Origin: Epiperipatus broadwayi
Lineage: Eukaryota > Onychophora > Udeonychophora > Euonychophora > Peripatidae
Reading direction: 5' to 3'
NCBI GenBank assembly: GCA_028023455.1
Contig: JAQFVV010000276.1
Coordinates: 1,196,545-1,260,544 of the forward strand
Length of the DNA stretch: 64,000 nt
Part shown: positions 22,798-37,005 of the stretch, in pieces
Layout: each line of letters begins with the position of its first letter
Position numbering within the stretch: the first letter of the stretch is position 1
Made by a program: the position numbers and the translations under genes
The notes under the pieces: model-generated
What the model was told of the DNA's origin: nothing
Database searches by the model: none
The model's input: the letters and a program-made list of their open reading frames with translations, nothing else

Positions 22798-23782
22798 ATT
22801 TATTAATAAGTAATAAAAGTTCAATATTCGGTCAAAGTGATCTTCCTAGGAATGTTTTGTACTCATATAAATAAAAATAGTTGCTCATAAGTCGATTGTT
22901 CTTCGAAATAACTGAGAAGATAATAAATAAATGTAATGTATGTCTCGGGTTAACTAAAATCGATATTTATATATAGATTAACTCTTATAAATATTATTGC
23001 TTTACGCTAAAAGATCAATTTGTCTAATAAAAATTTAAGTAATAATATTAGGTATTTCTTTTTTTAAAAAAAAAATCAAATGTTAAACATATTTGTTATT
23101 ATGTACACACTATATATATATACGAATTTTTAAAGTTTTTTTTTAATTAATCAGCGTTGCACTTATCTCTCTTTCATCAATATCGCAAACATCCACCAAT
23201 GCAGAAACCCAGACTATTCTGTTAATGAATAATATTTAACACCATGTGGGGAATGTAATTGTAAACATGACTCAAAACATGTGAAAAGTATGTATCCCCA
23301 AGAGGCACATTTTCTGTGGGCCAGAACTCATCAGGTGGCCCAGATCACAATCTCTTACACATATTTTTATCATTGTTCAGTATATATATTAAATAGCCAA
23401 TTACTATAATTAAATTGATAATTGTCAAACTTACTGCTCTCACAACTTTGACACAAACCATTTGATGGAATTTTTTTTTTTTTTTCTACAATACAGGCTT
23501 TTTCATACCTGCACTCCAATATGTAATATAACTCGGACTTTCACACGACAACTCAACTATCCATGCTATCTCATACTGCTGATACACTTGGTTACACACA
23601 TGTCGAAAAGATAACTAATGATCAATATAAGTATTTCGTGCTAAAACCAGACTCGTCAGTTGGTCCAGATTCTCAACTACATATATATATATATATACAA
23701 TCAATGATCAGCTTATATAAAGCTAGCCAATCTTCATACTTTAATGGACAGGTTTCAATCCATTCCACCCCAATCATTTATT
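22798..23782. other. AT-rich stretch with a dispersed-repeat copy at 23330-23480
   Basis: 23330-23480 ('ggcccagatcacaatctc', 'ttactataattaaattg', 'aactttgacacaaacca') matches 6480-6620 and 26845-26990 in diverged form. No gene was found. Confidence 0.5.
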
Positions 23783-24008
23783 AAATTAGAGATTATCCAT
23801 TTGATAAATAATATTTCTGTAGCTAATTTTCACTACACCATTCTCATGCAAAGTAAGAGCTATTTTCTATTCACTTTTAATACTTCATAAAAAGATGTAA
23901 TCATAAACATAATCAAAATGTTCTATGATCCCTACCTTGTATGAGAATGCGTAGTGAAAATTACACTGCAGAAATATTATTCCTTAAGTAGATAATCTCT
24001 AGTCTAAT
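23783..24008. repeat. Foldback element
   Basis: The left arm 'attagagattatcc...ttttcactacaccattctcatg' is the imperfect reverse complement of the right arm 'atgagaatgcgtagtgaaaa...gataatctctagtct'. The arms are roughly 75 bp around a spacer of about 75 bp. It is non-coding. Confidence 0.75.
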
Positions 24009-24239
24009 GAATGACTAATAAAAATTATTAGCAGATTCTCTCACCCCCCCCCTCTCACTCTTACTCTATATGCATTCCTCAGACAACTTCATTTCTCAGG
24101 TGAACTAGAATTCTCAAACACCTGAATCTCTGCACTCATATTAACAGTAATGTATATCATTCATTTTTCAATTATCAAAAGTTATTTATAATAAATGCTG
24201 CGTTTACTATATTTGTTTTAACGTGTTTTTTTTTATTTA

Positions 24240-24605
24240 AAAAAACCTAATGAGTTGTTTTAATAAACATAGATGAGGCTCTTTTTATTTTTTAAGAATA
24301 AGTTTTCTCTTCATTAAAATTACTCAAAGAATTTTTTTTTTCTCATATGTCATAGCATCAGCCGGGAAGCAAACCCGCTAACCCGGGACAACTGCTTGTA
24401 AAGCAGCTGTCGCTAATCTCTCGACCACCAATGCTTGACATGAATTATTAATTTACCATTAAAACATTGAGAAGATGCAAAAAATGTTTTTGTTTTTTTT
24501 TTTGCATTTAATAAGCAAACACCATAGTTGTCCACATTTAGTATTTGACTATTTGAATCATTATATTTAGCCTATAATAAATTTTGTTAATAGATTGGCT
24601 AACAC
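24240..24605. repeat. Dispersed repeat (copy 1), interrupted by a SINE
   Basis: Segments 24250-24295 ('ttaataaacatagatgag') and 24480-24605 ('ctataataaattttgtta') match 30715-31090 in the same order and orientation. The SINE at 24332-24441 sits between them in this copy only. Confidence 0.55.
24332..24441 (-). mobile_element. tRNA-derived SINE, copy 1
   Basis: The minus strand reads a tRNA-like head with an A-box-like 'tggtcgagagatta' and a B-box-like 'gggtttgcttccc', with the arm 'ctgctttacaagcag' between them at the anticodon position. It is followed by 'tgacatat' and an A-run (T-run at 24332-24341 on the plus strand). The same head-tail organisation occurs at 46363-46453. Pol III promoter elements inside the head would drive transcription. 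The T-arm contains extra bases ('gggttagcgggtt'), so it is unlikely to be a working tRNA. Confidence 0.75.
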
Positions 24606-25527
24606 AATAGGTCATTGCCACAGATGGTAATCAAGTATAATTATTTTGCCTAAAAATACAATATATTTATATGCTTATAATTAATTAAACACCACATAAA
24701 TATGCAATAATGCTATCATTATTTATTTATGCACTGTATAGAAATTTTCCAATGTTTTAAGTAGCAACATTTAATAAAAAAATCAATAATCCTCTGCTTA
24801 ACCTACTGTTTTTATTAATCAAATATGACGTCATCGGTAGCATAAAAAGATAAAGTCCATTGAGACTCCTACATATGCAATAATCCAATCTCTATTAAAT
24901 TCGCTCGCAAAGTTAAATATAATCTTAAAGTCAACTAAACTAAAGTTCTGAAATTGCTGCAAAAATTTTTTAAAATCATGTTAAATTTTGCAAGCCCTAT
25001 TTTATAAAGATTGGGGGCTTGAAGTCTCAACTGATTTCTCATGGATAATGACTGCATTAGATTTGATTGAGAACATATAACTACCAAAAAGTTAATTGAT
25101 TTTTTGATCAACATTGCCACAGAAACATTGAAAAATTTCTATAGAGGATGAAAACAAATAATTTTAGCATTGTTATATATTTATGTAGCAACTAAACAAT
25201 TAAGTACATATTTAAATGCTTACTTAGAAAATAAAAGTAGTTAAAATGAGTTTATTTAAAAGCTTTGCTTCATTTAATAACATTAAACCAATACAAAGAA
25301 TGCTTTAGTTAAATTGCTTCTGAAATTGCTTTAAGATCATATCGAAGTTTGCAAGAGTATTTAATAGATATTGAGTGTGTTTGTTTGAGATTCAACCAAT
25401 CATCCATAATATTGATGATGGCAGATTTGATTGACAGAAATGCAAGTCTAGAAAGAAGTTAAGAAGTTAATTTTTTCATGAAACATTGATACTTGAAACA
25501 TTAGAAAGATTATATAGAAGGCATAGG
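24606..25527. other. AT-rich non-coding stretch
   Basis: No supported gene or repeat partner was noticed. Confidence 0.4.
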
Positions 25528-25529
25528 TA

Positions 25530-25599
<70 letters not shown>

Positions 25600-25694
25600 C
25601 AAGCACTACTTGTAAATGAGAATGGCTATTCTGACATATAAAGGGAAGAAAAAATGAGATTTATATTTATGATAAATATATAGTATCACCATAA

Positions 25695-25790
<96 letters not shown>
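25528..25790. repeat. Two long (TA)n microsatellites
   Basis: (AT)n tracts at about 25528-25596 and 25699-25790, separated by about 100 bp of ordinary sequence. The (Tyr-Ile)n reading frame across the second tract is not a gene. Confidence 0.95.
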
Positions 25791-25792
<2 letters not shown>

Positions 25793-28700
25793 ATTCATTA
25801 CTCTAATTATTTGACATCTAGTAATGCTGCTTTTTGATTTTTTTTTGTAGCAAACTTTTTTTAAAAAAGGCATTTTCCTTAATTCCAACTCTATGCTATA
25901 TTTAATCTCAGCCTTGTTATCTCAATCCAGAAATTGATATTGAATCTTTTTGTAATGACTTTAACAAAATAAATAGGATTTGCTTTTGTTACAAAACCTA
26001 TGCTCAAGTTCTTTATAAAATATAACTTTAGAATGTCTATTGTTTTAGTATGCTTCATGTACTTATTCTATTAAAGATAATTTTAAAAAATCAGATATAT
26101 TAATCTTTAATTGAGTTTTAAATTTTACATCTGTGTTAAAGATAATCTCTAGTTTAGTAAATTATTAGTAATAGTCACTACTATATTTATATAAAATGGA
26201 TTGTTTCAAAGATATGTGTTCAGTTAATTTGACACTTGTAATTCAAAATGTAATTATGTGATAATTTTTTTCAATTATAGATTCAGGATTATTACAAACA
26301 TCAAACTAAAAAGTGCACTAGTTGGTCTTGCCTTCTTATTTTCAGAATATTAGAAAAGCAACACTAATTTTTTTTTTCACTTCTTTTGTTATTTTATTGA
26401 CAAAAAAACATCTTTCAATTTTGTTTCTTAAATTTTGCAAAGCAATTAATTAAATTAGTCATATCACTATGATGTATCCAACTTGGATATTTGATTTTTG
26501 AATAAAAGGCTACCAATATTTTTAGTTTATCCATTTTCTTAATCTGATATTTAGAAAGTTAAAGATAACTGCTATTTTTTAATTATTAGCTTATAAAACA
26601 ATTGAGGTCTTTTAACAAATTAATAAATACTAAAGCATTTTTTATAATATCGTTCATTCATTCAAAACATACTGTAAACATCATTTTGAGATATACTTTA
26701 AAACCTATTCTATCACACATTCATGAAATATATGGATAACATTATCTGACAAAAACCAGTGACTTCCACTATATACATTTCTTTGCTGATCCAGCACTTA
26801 TTAGTTGACACAAGTATCTACCTCTTCATATATCTTCACTATTTGTATAGCTTTTATCACTACCAAATTATTATAATTTGATTTACAGGTGTCAAATTTT
26901 TGGTATTCTTAACTTTGGTATCAATCATTTCAGATACATACACCAATGACTAGTATTAATCATTAATTAAACTAGAGATTATATCTAAACCAAATATACT
27001 TTTAATCTTTAATTAAAAATTAATGGGAGCGGTGAAGTTGAGTTTATTACATGAGTTTATATAACACTGGAAACATTTATCTTTAATTGATGATTAAAGT
27101 TATATCTGGGCTACAGATAATATCTAGTTTAATAAATTATTAATAAGAACCATTAGTACATTTATCTGAAGTGCTTGGTAGCAATGTTGTGAATGCAGAA
27201 AATTTGACATTTGTAAATAAAAATAAAATGATTAAATATCAATTTCTGAATTAGAAAACATAAGACAATTATCAGTATATTTTACATTTAGAAGTCAAAT
27301 ATTTTAGAAGACTTGCTTTTAATCAGTTAAATAACTTATTATTAAACTTATATGCATTTTGATGTCGATATATTTAATGAAGACATTTCTAAAACCTTCC
27401 AAAGATCATGGTTATAAAAATGCATTATACCAACAAAATATTTCATAACTTTCTCTGCTTATATTTAATAGAAATTCTTACCAGCACTTGTCATATTTTT
27501 ATTTCAAATCTAAGCTTAAATAACCAATGGACACTGAATGATAGCCCTATTACATATACTGTCTAGAGCTTTTCATAGTAAATTTTAAGAATAGTTTTCT
27601 TTTAATGTCAGGCTATTATCTTAATAGTATAAAGACATAAAATGTGTTTTCTAAATGCAAGATGGTTTAAATCCAAACTTTTTTCAATAAAAATCATGGT
27701 TAATATGAAGGTTTGGCTATGTATATATAATAATAGAATCACCAAGGTTACATTAATTATTTAAACATACAAAAAATGATTCTGAAATAAATAATAAAAA
27801 CTGCTTCTAAAAATAAATTGTACAACATATCTCATATTTTTTGTTACCATTAAAAACACTTATTTTTGTACTAACATGAAGAAAGTAGTTCACATAAAAC
27901 AGTTTATAAAACTTTCAGAGGAGATATTTTCAAACATTGCCAGAAATACTTTTGAATTAATGAGTCACATATCTTGAATAATCAGTAAAAAAATCTCATT
28001 AATTTTTTGGCAATGACCCATTTATGATTTTGCAAGCAGTGATATTTCAAGATAATTGCTTCAGTAATTTTTAACGTTTTTATAAATTAAAACCAGTGAA
28101 GTATACCCATAAGATTAAGTACTACATCTTCATAGGGCTACATTTCCAAAATCTTGCAATAATTTTAAAACTAACTTCTTATCCTGTGTCATATACCACA
28201 GTAGTCAAATAATAAATTTTAAAACTAGAAGTCCATGGATTATGTCTATAGCTTAGTCTTTTATGGTGTTTGTTTTTTCTATCAAATTATAGTAATAAAC
28301 CATTTGAATTTGCAAATCATATTTTAGAACCTTTCCAAATATCGCAGCAGGATTTGTAATTTTCCATGATTTAAGATTTCAAAAGCTATTTTAGTCTTAT
28401 CAAATTAAATATTCATATCTAAATTAGTAGATAGATTATATGTATAAATCCTTTGTAAAAAGTATAAAAATATTCTTTTCATCTGGTCAAAATGTTATTT
28501 TTATCTAGAAAAAGATATCTTCAGTTGATTTAGTACAATTGTTATATCATGTTTATATCAGTATTGTTATTTTTAATATTGAAAAATAAAATCTAAAATG
28601 ATTAAGATCAACAAATGAAAGTAATTTCTCCCCACTTTTACTTCATTATTCATTTTGAATATTTCTTGTCAGTTTATGAACTTTTGACTCTAAATATACC

Positions 28701-30067
28701 ATATGGCTCATAGAACTCCCATTCAATTTATTATTCATACAAAATAATTCTATATGTTTTTAATCAATTCACTAATAATACAATAATTTTCAGAGAACCA
28801 GTTAGAATTTTTTTTTAGTAAGCAATAATAGATTAATTCATCATCACTCTTAAAAGAATGCTTCTATAAAATAAGAAATTTGAAAATCCAAATTCGCTGG
28901 CCCATAACTACTGAAAATTATTGTGAGTTCATAAAGAATGAACATCAAGTTTCTATCAATACATTTAAATAGAGATAATTTTCAAAGTAATAATTCTGTA
29001 ATCTGTTCAACAATTTGCACCTTATTTTATTTTACATTCTCTTTCTTAAGTATAATATAACCTAATTAAATATATTGTTTTGGGTATAAAAATATTTGTT
29101 TCTGTATAGTGATTTTATAATAATCATTTTTTTATAATGTGCAAAAACTTAATAATAATACATTTTAATTCACAGACCCAATACTTTTAATTCCAATAAT
29201 TTTGGTCTGGAGCTTTATTAAATTTGTATTAAAATGTGTATTAAAGTCTCCCAAATAAAAATTTGTTTTTTAATAATAGTGATTCAACAACATTATTTAA
29301 AACAAAAAGTAAAAGTTTTATATATATGTATATAATATTAAATTCAATTGCACAAGCCAAATTTAATATTATTGTCTCTTATTAGTTCATCTAGAAATTC
29401 TAAGAATGGAGGATGATAAATTAGATCTGACAACAAATCAAATACCAGGCAACTTTTTGGACTCAATAATCTGCTCTTTCACAACAATTTATAGTCACCT
29501 ACTTATTCAGTCAAACTTACCTTTACTAAAAAATGAGTTTCATTAAAATCTTTATATTCTTTTTGATGCATAACTAGTTCACATAAAAGACCTTTTATAC
29601 CTTTTATTTACTTCTATTTTTAAAAAAAACATTGAAATATTTATTTCCATTATTGCCGGTGTTTCCTGATTTCTTTCTAATAATATTCTTACTGATAATA
29701 TAACTTTTTAACACTTTAATAAATAACCTATAGAGTGTGGCCAACTGAGATGTGAATTTTAGAATATCATATCAAGGAGTTTCTACACTTGTCAAGAATG
29801 AATTGCCACAAATAAGACTAATATTTACTGAATGAAACCTCTTCCCAACTGTAATTCTAAGTAACTCATATTGAGATTTTTTTAATGTAAAATTGCACTA
29901 AATACTCTAGGCTATTATTTTCATATTATAAAAAAAACATTTGAAGTCAAAAACTATTCTATATAAATGTAAATGAAGTTGAATAAATATATATAATCTT
30001 TTTATCACATTTATTGCAGAGATGTAGCTAACAGCCAGGTTATATAACATTCTAAATATTGTAAAGG
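25791..30067. other. AT-rich non-coding stretch with a dispersed-repeat copy at 26845-26990
   Basis: Apart from the 26845-26990 copy ('ccaaattattataatttgat', 'acaggtgtcaaattttt'), I see no structure. Two looser matches to each other lie at 26095-26175 and 27070-27150 ('aaagataatctctagttta' / 'cagataatatctagtttaa'). Confidence 0.45.
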
Positions 30068-30127
30068 CAATATATATATATATATATATATATTGCCTTT
30101 ATTATATATATATATATATATATATAA
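30068..30127. repeat. TA tracts in a short palindrome
   Basis: 'aaaggcaata', TA repeats, then 'tattgccttt' form a hairpin, followed by a second TA tract. Confidence 0.85.
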
Positions 30128-30714
30128 TAAAGACTATTTGTATTAAAAATAGTATATTTTATTCCACAACAGCAAAAAAATAATGCTGATTTTATTAGCA
30201 TCAAAATAAATTAATAAGTAATCAAATGTGTTTTTTTTTTGGCTTGGGAGTTCATAAAAGATGTGAGTGTTGGATATGTCATAACTAGAATCGATTTAAG
30301 GATCTTATATTCCAATCTAACTTGCTATCACTACACTAAACCATAATTATTTGTTCTCATCTGGTAATAATTACACTATCCATTATAATTAGTCTGAATT
30401 CAATACTTAATTTTTTTTTCTAATGACCCACAATCTAAATTCAAAACTGGGTGGGAACAAACTTGAAATGCTGTTTTAGATTTTAGTCAAACTGACATTT
30501 GTTATGACAGTAAACCTATCACCAATTCAAGTAACTATTTAACATGGTCAATAAATGAGCATTTGGCTTTTCTTAATTAAGGGATAAAGAAAGATGGTAA
30601 ACTATTATAAATTATCATTTATACATCTATTTCTGTGTCTGGTGAATAATATTTTCTTTTCTTTCACTGTATTTAAAGGATGCTATTGAAGAAACTTTTG
30701 TTTTTCTAAAAAAA

Positions 30715-31090
30715 ATGATAGTCTTAATAAACATAGATGAGATTCTTTTTATTTGTCTGAAGGTTTGAAATGATGGTATATTATAAGATGTGATATGTTG
30801 GACTATTTCTATCATTTTGAATGAATGTTAAATGTATAGAAAATTTTTAAACTTTATTTTAACTTTCAAATATAAACAACTTGTTAGTAATAACATACAA
30901 ATAGACAATACAGGTTAAATTCTTTTTATTCTTTAATACTTATTCTGGCACTGAAACACTGAGATGATGTAAAAAATGTTTTACTTTTTTTTTGTTTAAT
31001 AAGTAAATACCTTAGTTCATCAATATATAGTATTTGACTACTTGAACCATTATCTTTAGGCTATAATAAATTTTGTTAATGGATTTTTAA
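30715..31090. repeat. Dispersed repeat (copy 2)
   Basis: Matches 24250-24295 and 24480-24605 without the SINE. It is the empty-site version of that locus type. I could not assign a family. Confidence 0.55.
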
Positions 31091-33975
31091 TTATATTTTG
31101 AAATCAAAATAGAAGCTTATAAAAATGTTAATATCTATCTAGATGCATTTCAAACATTTACTACATTATTAATAACCAATTGATTTTAAATACACAATAA
31201 TTTACCAGGGATTATAATAAAAAAATAATTACAATAGAAAATAATGTAAATAAATATCAAATAAGACTTAATAACTGTGATAGTCAAAAATATATTTTAG
31301 ATATATCAATTATTTTGCCATAATAGTGGAACTCCAGTATCATTCTCATAACCATGAAAACTGTAGCAGAAGCCTAGATAATAGTGTTGTTTTCCAATGT
31401 GTACATATGTCATAATCATAATAGTTTATCCAAAAAAGGATATATTTTATAAAATAGTAATTTAATTTTAAATCAATTGAGAAACCACATGATAATTGAC
31501 CATCACAAGTTCTGGAGATAAATTGCTATACTTCATGATCTGTACTTTAAAATCCAGAATAGAGCTTCTGATTTTCTTAAATATGCTCCATTTGTTCAAA
31601 TAATCTAGATATAGCTGAGTGAATTAGTTTATCAATATAGATCATAAAACATTATTCATACAGGAAAATTATAGAAAGTTACAAGAAACTGAGTTGGTTA
31701 AATGAATGATGTTAAAAAAATAAGCATGCTAAGGTCACAATTAAAAAAATAAGCTCATCTTTCATTTTATTACAATGCTATTAATTTAATGCTGGTTTCT
31801 AATACTAAAAGTAATATTAAGTAATATCATAAACTTAAATCTTCAATTTTTGTTTTAAATGCATCAAATATAGACATAAACATTAGTCAGAATTTTAAAA
31901 CATCCTCTCATGATGCACATGACCAATGCATGCATTACATAAACAGGCATGCAATCACATGAAACTCAAACTTTTTACAGCACTTTTTAGAAGCAAATGG
32001 CTATTTACATATTTTAATTGAACGAGAACAAAGTTAAAGAGAGTTGGTCAGAAAACTATCAGTGTGTTGATAATAAAATAAAATTAAGATTGTGGTATTC
32101 CATATACTTTATAAATTTTAGCGGCAAGTACCTTCGTTAACTGATCTCTTATCTTTTATCATATATGTGTGTGTTTTCGTATACTAATAAAAGAATTCAA
32201 AATGATTCATCGCTCGGAAGTCTTAAGAAGTTGGAGCACTAGGAGAGTAGAGTTGGAGCCATGGTTCAGGGATCTTAAGCTTTAGAGTTCATCACTTTAC
32301 AATTGCAGTAAATCATGTTAGGCCAAAACCAAAGTCATCTTTACTTTTGTTTTGTTTTTTAAATTTAAAAAAAACTTTAAAAAATGTTTTTTGTTATTTT
32401 TTTTTTTAAAAAAATGTATTCATCATTCAGAAATATATTTTACATTTAAATTATAGTTTACTATTACATTTTACGTCATAGCAAATATCGATGACAGTTA
32501 AACAACTTTTAAAAGTTTACTTAATCTACAGAAAATTCCAGGAAGCATTAACTTAATATTAAAAATCCATCACAAACATGAAAGGGATTCAAAAGTACAT
32601 ATAATATCCTTTCGTGTCTTTATCGAGAATATCCCTTAGGGTGTCCGGCCTAACAATTCAGAATGCAACCTCTAAGACTACTTGTTTTTTGTTTGATTTA
32701 AAGCACGTTTTTATGACATTAAAGGTTGCCTATTTTTAGAATTTTATTATAGTTTTTTTTTTGTTGTTATTGTTTTAATGCAATTAGTATTCTTGGCCAG
32801 TAAAAAAAATTAAATGTAATGTATATAAGTGCACAAATGAAGTTAAATATTGGAAGCAAGTTTATTAACTCCAAAAAAATCTATTGGTAAGAGATCAATA
32901 CTGCAACAATTGTGTCTAAGTAACAACAATCCCTATACCTGAAAACTCATGGTCGCAGAGCAAGACTTTTTAAAAAATAAATCAAAAATATTTTTTTCTG
33001 GATTTTATAATGGATTTTAACTTTTTTCTTCTTTTTAGGATTTTACATTCATCTACGTGAGCATGAATGCACATTATCACCTCTTTTTTAAATATTATAA
33101 TTATAGAGAGAGAGAGGGGGAGGCTCAAACCAAAATAGAGGGAGAGATTACAATACACTAATAAGTGAAATCTTAAACTAGATTCCAAGAGATTTTAAAA
33201 GATCTAGAATTAAGGAAATTTATTGGAGTAATTTTATAAGAAAGACTATGAAACAAAAAACTGAAATAATTTTAAAAGATTTTTAAAAAATAACATAAGT
33301 TGGTTAATATGTATATGCTATGAAAAGCAAAATAATTGTATATCGATCTCTTCAGCATTCCACAACAGGAAAGCAGTAAAAAAAAATATCATAATAACAA
33401 AACTAGTAATGTTTCAAATTTCTAAAAGGCTTTTTACGACTAGTTTTTTTTTTGTTTTAAACTTTAATTAAATATAACTAACTACACATTCGCTGGCCCA
33501 TAATAAAATGGCTGGCTAAGTTGGATATGGATAAATATATGAAAAAATCCCTAAAATTATTTGAAACTTGAAATTACAAACTACTAATCACTATACCATG
33601 AATTTCTTATATATATATATATATAAAAGATGCTGAACTGAGATCAGACCCATGTAGCTATCTGGCTTGCTATGCTGAGTTTGAAGACATTAACGTGTCT
33701 AAAAGATTCATGCTTGCAAGCTGAATAGAAACTGTTTCATAAATGCTCAAAGTTTGTGTTTAGATCTAGTTTCTTATTCCTGTCTTTCACTGACAATAGC
33801 AAATAGCTTGAAATCATGATCTGAAAGTGGAATTAAAGTTAGAGATAGTGAATGCTCGCTCTGACGTTTATGTAAACAGAAAACTACGCTTGACGGTGTT
33901 TTTGGTAGAACGCCATTTGTTATCATAAATACAAGCATTAGCAAGTTTTTTAACTTGTGTTTTTTTTTGTTTTGC

Positions 33976-34006
<31 letters not shown>

Positions 34007-35679
34007 TATAGTAAAGGAATAAAAATATGAGTCAGACTGTATCTTTACTCTTAATCTAATTATTGATCATCATTTACAACAGAATAAAAATATAAAACAA
34101 AGAAGAACAATCCTAATGAATTATAGCTTCATGTGTAACAGAATGAAATTAATAAACTAATCTAAAGTGAATATCAATCAATGAATAACAATCTAATACT
34201 TAATTCAATATAAATATGATAATAATCTTTGTTATAAATTCATGAACTCAAATAACATTTAGAACAAATATAAAACATGCAAAATCATTATTTCAATTTA
34301 TTCTAAAATATGAGTGTTATTTGCAATAGATTAAAGATGAAGCAATGAAACTAAATGTTACTATCTTATAAATAATACTAGATATCTCTTATATAAATCC
34401 CTTATAATAAAATGAAAATTATGACAAAGAATTACTCAGATATGCTTTAATATTTCTTTTGAATCAACACACTGTTTATAATAATACAAAGTTGTACCAA
34501 AAATTAGATATTATTTATATTTAAATGGAATAATTCATGGACAGATGAAACAATAATTTTAATATGTTCTGCAAATTTACAATATTAATGATAGCTAACT
34601 AAATAAATAATTTAATAATTATTTCTAATTACAACTAAATAAAATCAAATATAATACTAACTCAGCTATATTATTCCACTATTATCAATATACTCTTATT
34701 AAGTCAATTATAATAAAACTAATTAAATAATAATACAAAATCAATTAACCTAACATATGTCTTTACTTTCACCAACTTATAATGCTATAAAATAAAAACA
34801 AATTATTAGATAACAGTAAAATTTATAATATCCAATCACATCAATATATAAAATAAATTATGTTTATTCCAACACAATTGACAAATCATATCAAATTACT
34901 CTTCAGTTTAATAAAGCTAAGTTACTAAGACATTAGACTATAACTGACAAAAAATATGAAAATTATTAATGTTTATTATAATAAATATAAATATTAAATT
35001 TTAATATCTAAACTGAATTTACAACATACATCAACAAACTTTAAATATAAATAGAGCATATTACTCTAATTTGTAACAGAATAATATATATTGTTATAAA
35101 CTCTATAATCAAATAAGATTACAATCTTTATGGCTGAACATTATTTTAATATAATATTCACTTTAATTAATAATAGTTTAAATTAGAATATGTGAACATC
35201 TAGTTGCAATGACCTTCACTTATCTTCCAATGATTATTATATTTGTACCTTTATCATTTATCATATCAATACACATATAATTTCTATCTTAATATAACTT
35301 ACTTATTACTAACAAAATAATTACAATAAGCATGTAATTACTTATTAAATATTTAAGAATGTCAAATCAATTAATTCAGTTCTATATAAAATCTATACCT
35401 GGTCAGATAATAAATAATAAATTCTATGCAAAGAAAATATGTAATTATAATTCTCATCCATTCTGTGTTTTTATTTTTGAATTATTTTGTAACTATTTCT
35501 AATGAATTATGTGATATGACCTATTCATGAATTGTATTTTATTCAAGTACCATTTACCAATAAATTTCCATTGTAAAATTAAATGATAACCAAACAAGTC
35601 TGCTTATTTTAAATTAATTCAAAATTTATTAACAAATGAAGATAAATTAAAATGAAATATATATATATATATATATATA
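31091..35679. other. AT-rich non-coding stretch
   Basis: Short TA tracts at about 33608-33626, 33976-34012 and 35657-35682, and a GA tract at about 33105-33123. The minus-strand frame 33774-33977 lies in a slightly GC-richer patch, but I do not recognise its product. Confidence 0.4.
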
Positions 35680-36770
35680 ATGTCCATTAATTAAATCAAA
35701 ATTGTAATTATAATTGAAATAACAAATTTAATGGTTTACAAACTATTATAAACAATCCTTAAATCTGCTGAAGTACTTTCGGTTATTTTCTTAAACCTGC
35801 CTCAACTATCATTAAATTAAATAAAACAAAGTGGAAGCAAACAACATCAATTCAAATCCCACGAATCTCATATTTTAATGTTAGCAGCTTGTCTATTTAT
35901 AAAATGCATTTTATTCCTATTTATAAAAATTGCCTCTTTAATTTTTTTTTATTATGTTTTCTCTCTTCATGAAGAATTTTCACATTTTCAAAATCAAATT
36001 TAAATTTATATTTACATGTTTTTTCATGATCAAAGGAAACTGAAGGAGACATTAAATCACCATTATTTTTACTTTTTACACACTTATGTAATAATTCATG
36101 CTCTCTCAATCTCTTCTCAATACTGCACCTAAATTCATCTATATATAATAGCATACAATCACAAAAAAATTGATATGTGACATTACTTTTCTGCTTGACA
36201 GGTATGACATCCTTAGAATTATTGACTAATTTATTAATATTGCTTGGTACATAGAATGAAGCATTAAACACATTCTTATATATATCCTTAAAAAATTTCA
36301 CTTGTGGATTTGAAATAAATAAAATACATATCCATTGTTTACTATTAATCTTCATTTCCTTTAAATTATTATATCTTTTTTTAAATTGACATAAAGTATT
36401 GTTTATTTGTTCCATTTTATAACCAACATCAAGCAATTCCTTGGCAAATATCTCAATATTTTTCAGTTTATCACTTTGGTAACGAGATAATTTTTCATTC
36501 CAAAACAAAAAACATCTAAAACTTGCCATCTTATGCATCATTGGTATTTTTGATTTACAATTTATATATCCTCTCTTTTGCAGTGACTTAATTATTAATT
36601 TATAATTTAATATACTATTATCTCTTGTAATAATTAAATCTAAATATTTAATATTTTTGTTTTGTTTTTGAATTTAATGGCAGTTGAGGCAGATTTAAGA
36701 AATTAACCGAAAGTACTTCTGCAGATTTAAGGGTTGTTTATAATAGTTAATGTTCATTAATTAGAACAAA
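35680..36770 (-). mobile_element. PLE3: 5'-truncated Penelope-like element between inverted repeats
   Basis: The left arm, about 35680-35830 ('ttcttaaacctgcctcaact'), is the reverse complement of 36672-36770 ('agttgaggcagatttaagaa'). Between them lies a minus-strand RT tail plus GIY-YIG domain. The RT core is missing. A further inverted pair of the same arm follows at 36755-37005. Confidence 0.8.
35921..36665 (-). pseudogene. PLE RT tail and GIY-YIG endonuclease fragment
   Basis: The minus-strand frame is open from about 36665 to the stop at 35921. It begins with KYLDLIITRDNSILNYK, matching the post-catalytic 'FLDL' segment of Penelope RTs. The connector follows, with FYVPSNINKLV, then a diverged GIY-YIG module: VTYQFFCDC, LLYIDEFRCSIEKRLREHE, and a final FDFENVKILHEE. 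The usual 'GVY' is degenerate (VTY) and the glycine of 'YIG' is Asp, so nicking activity is doubtful. Upstream RT motifs (DKG, YIDD) are absent, giving a 5' truncation. It differs from PLE1 and looks closer to the PLE2 type, though I could not test that. Confidence 0.75.
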
Positions 36771-37005
36771 ATTGTAATCATAATAAAAATAATAAATATA
36801 ATGGTAAACTATTACAAACAGTCTTTCAATCCACAGAAATACTTTCAGTTAATTTCTTAAACCTGCCTCAACTGACATTAAATTTAATAAAATTGAATTA
36901 AGTTGTATTTATTGGCAGTTGAGGCAGATTTAAGAAATTAACTGAAAGTACTTCTGCGGCTTGAAAGACTGTTTATAATAGTTTATTACCAGTATATTTA
37001 TTATT
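36750..37005. repeat. Palindromic pair of PLE3 terminal repeats
   Basis: 36755-36890 reads in the same orientation as the left PLE3 arm; 36905-37005 is its reverse complement ('agttgaggcagatttaagaa' again). Together with PLE3 this makes four arms in alternating orientation within 1.3 kb. Confidence 0.85.

Noticed and set aside
24361-24436. Possible tRNA gene on the minus strand
   Set aside because: It has A- and B-box-like sequences, but there are extra bases in the T-arm, no good acceptor stem, an A-tail, and a related copy at 46.4 kb. A SINE fits better.
33774-33977. 67-codon minus-strand frame in a slightly GC-richer patch
   Set aside because: No motif recognised and no partner features; insufficient to call a gene.
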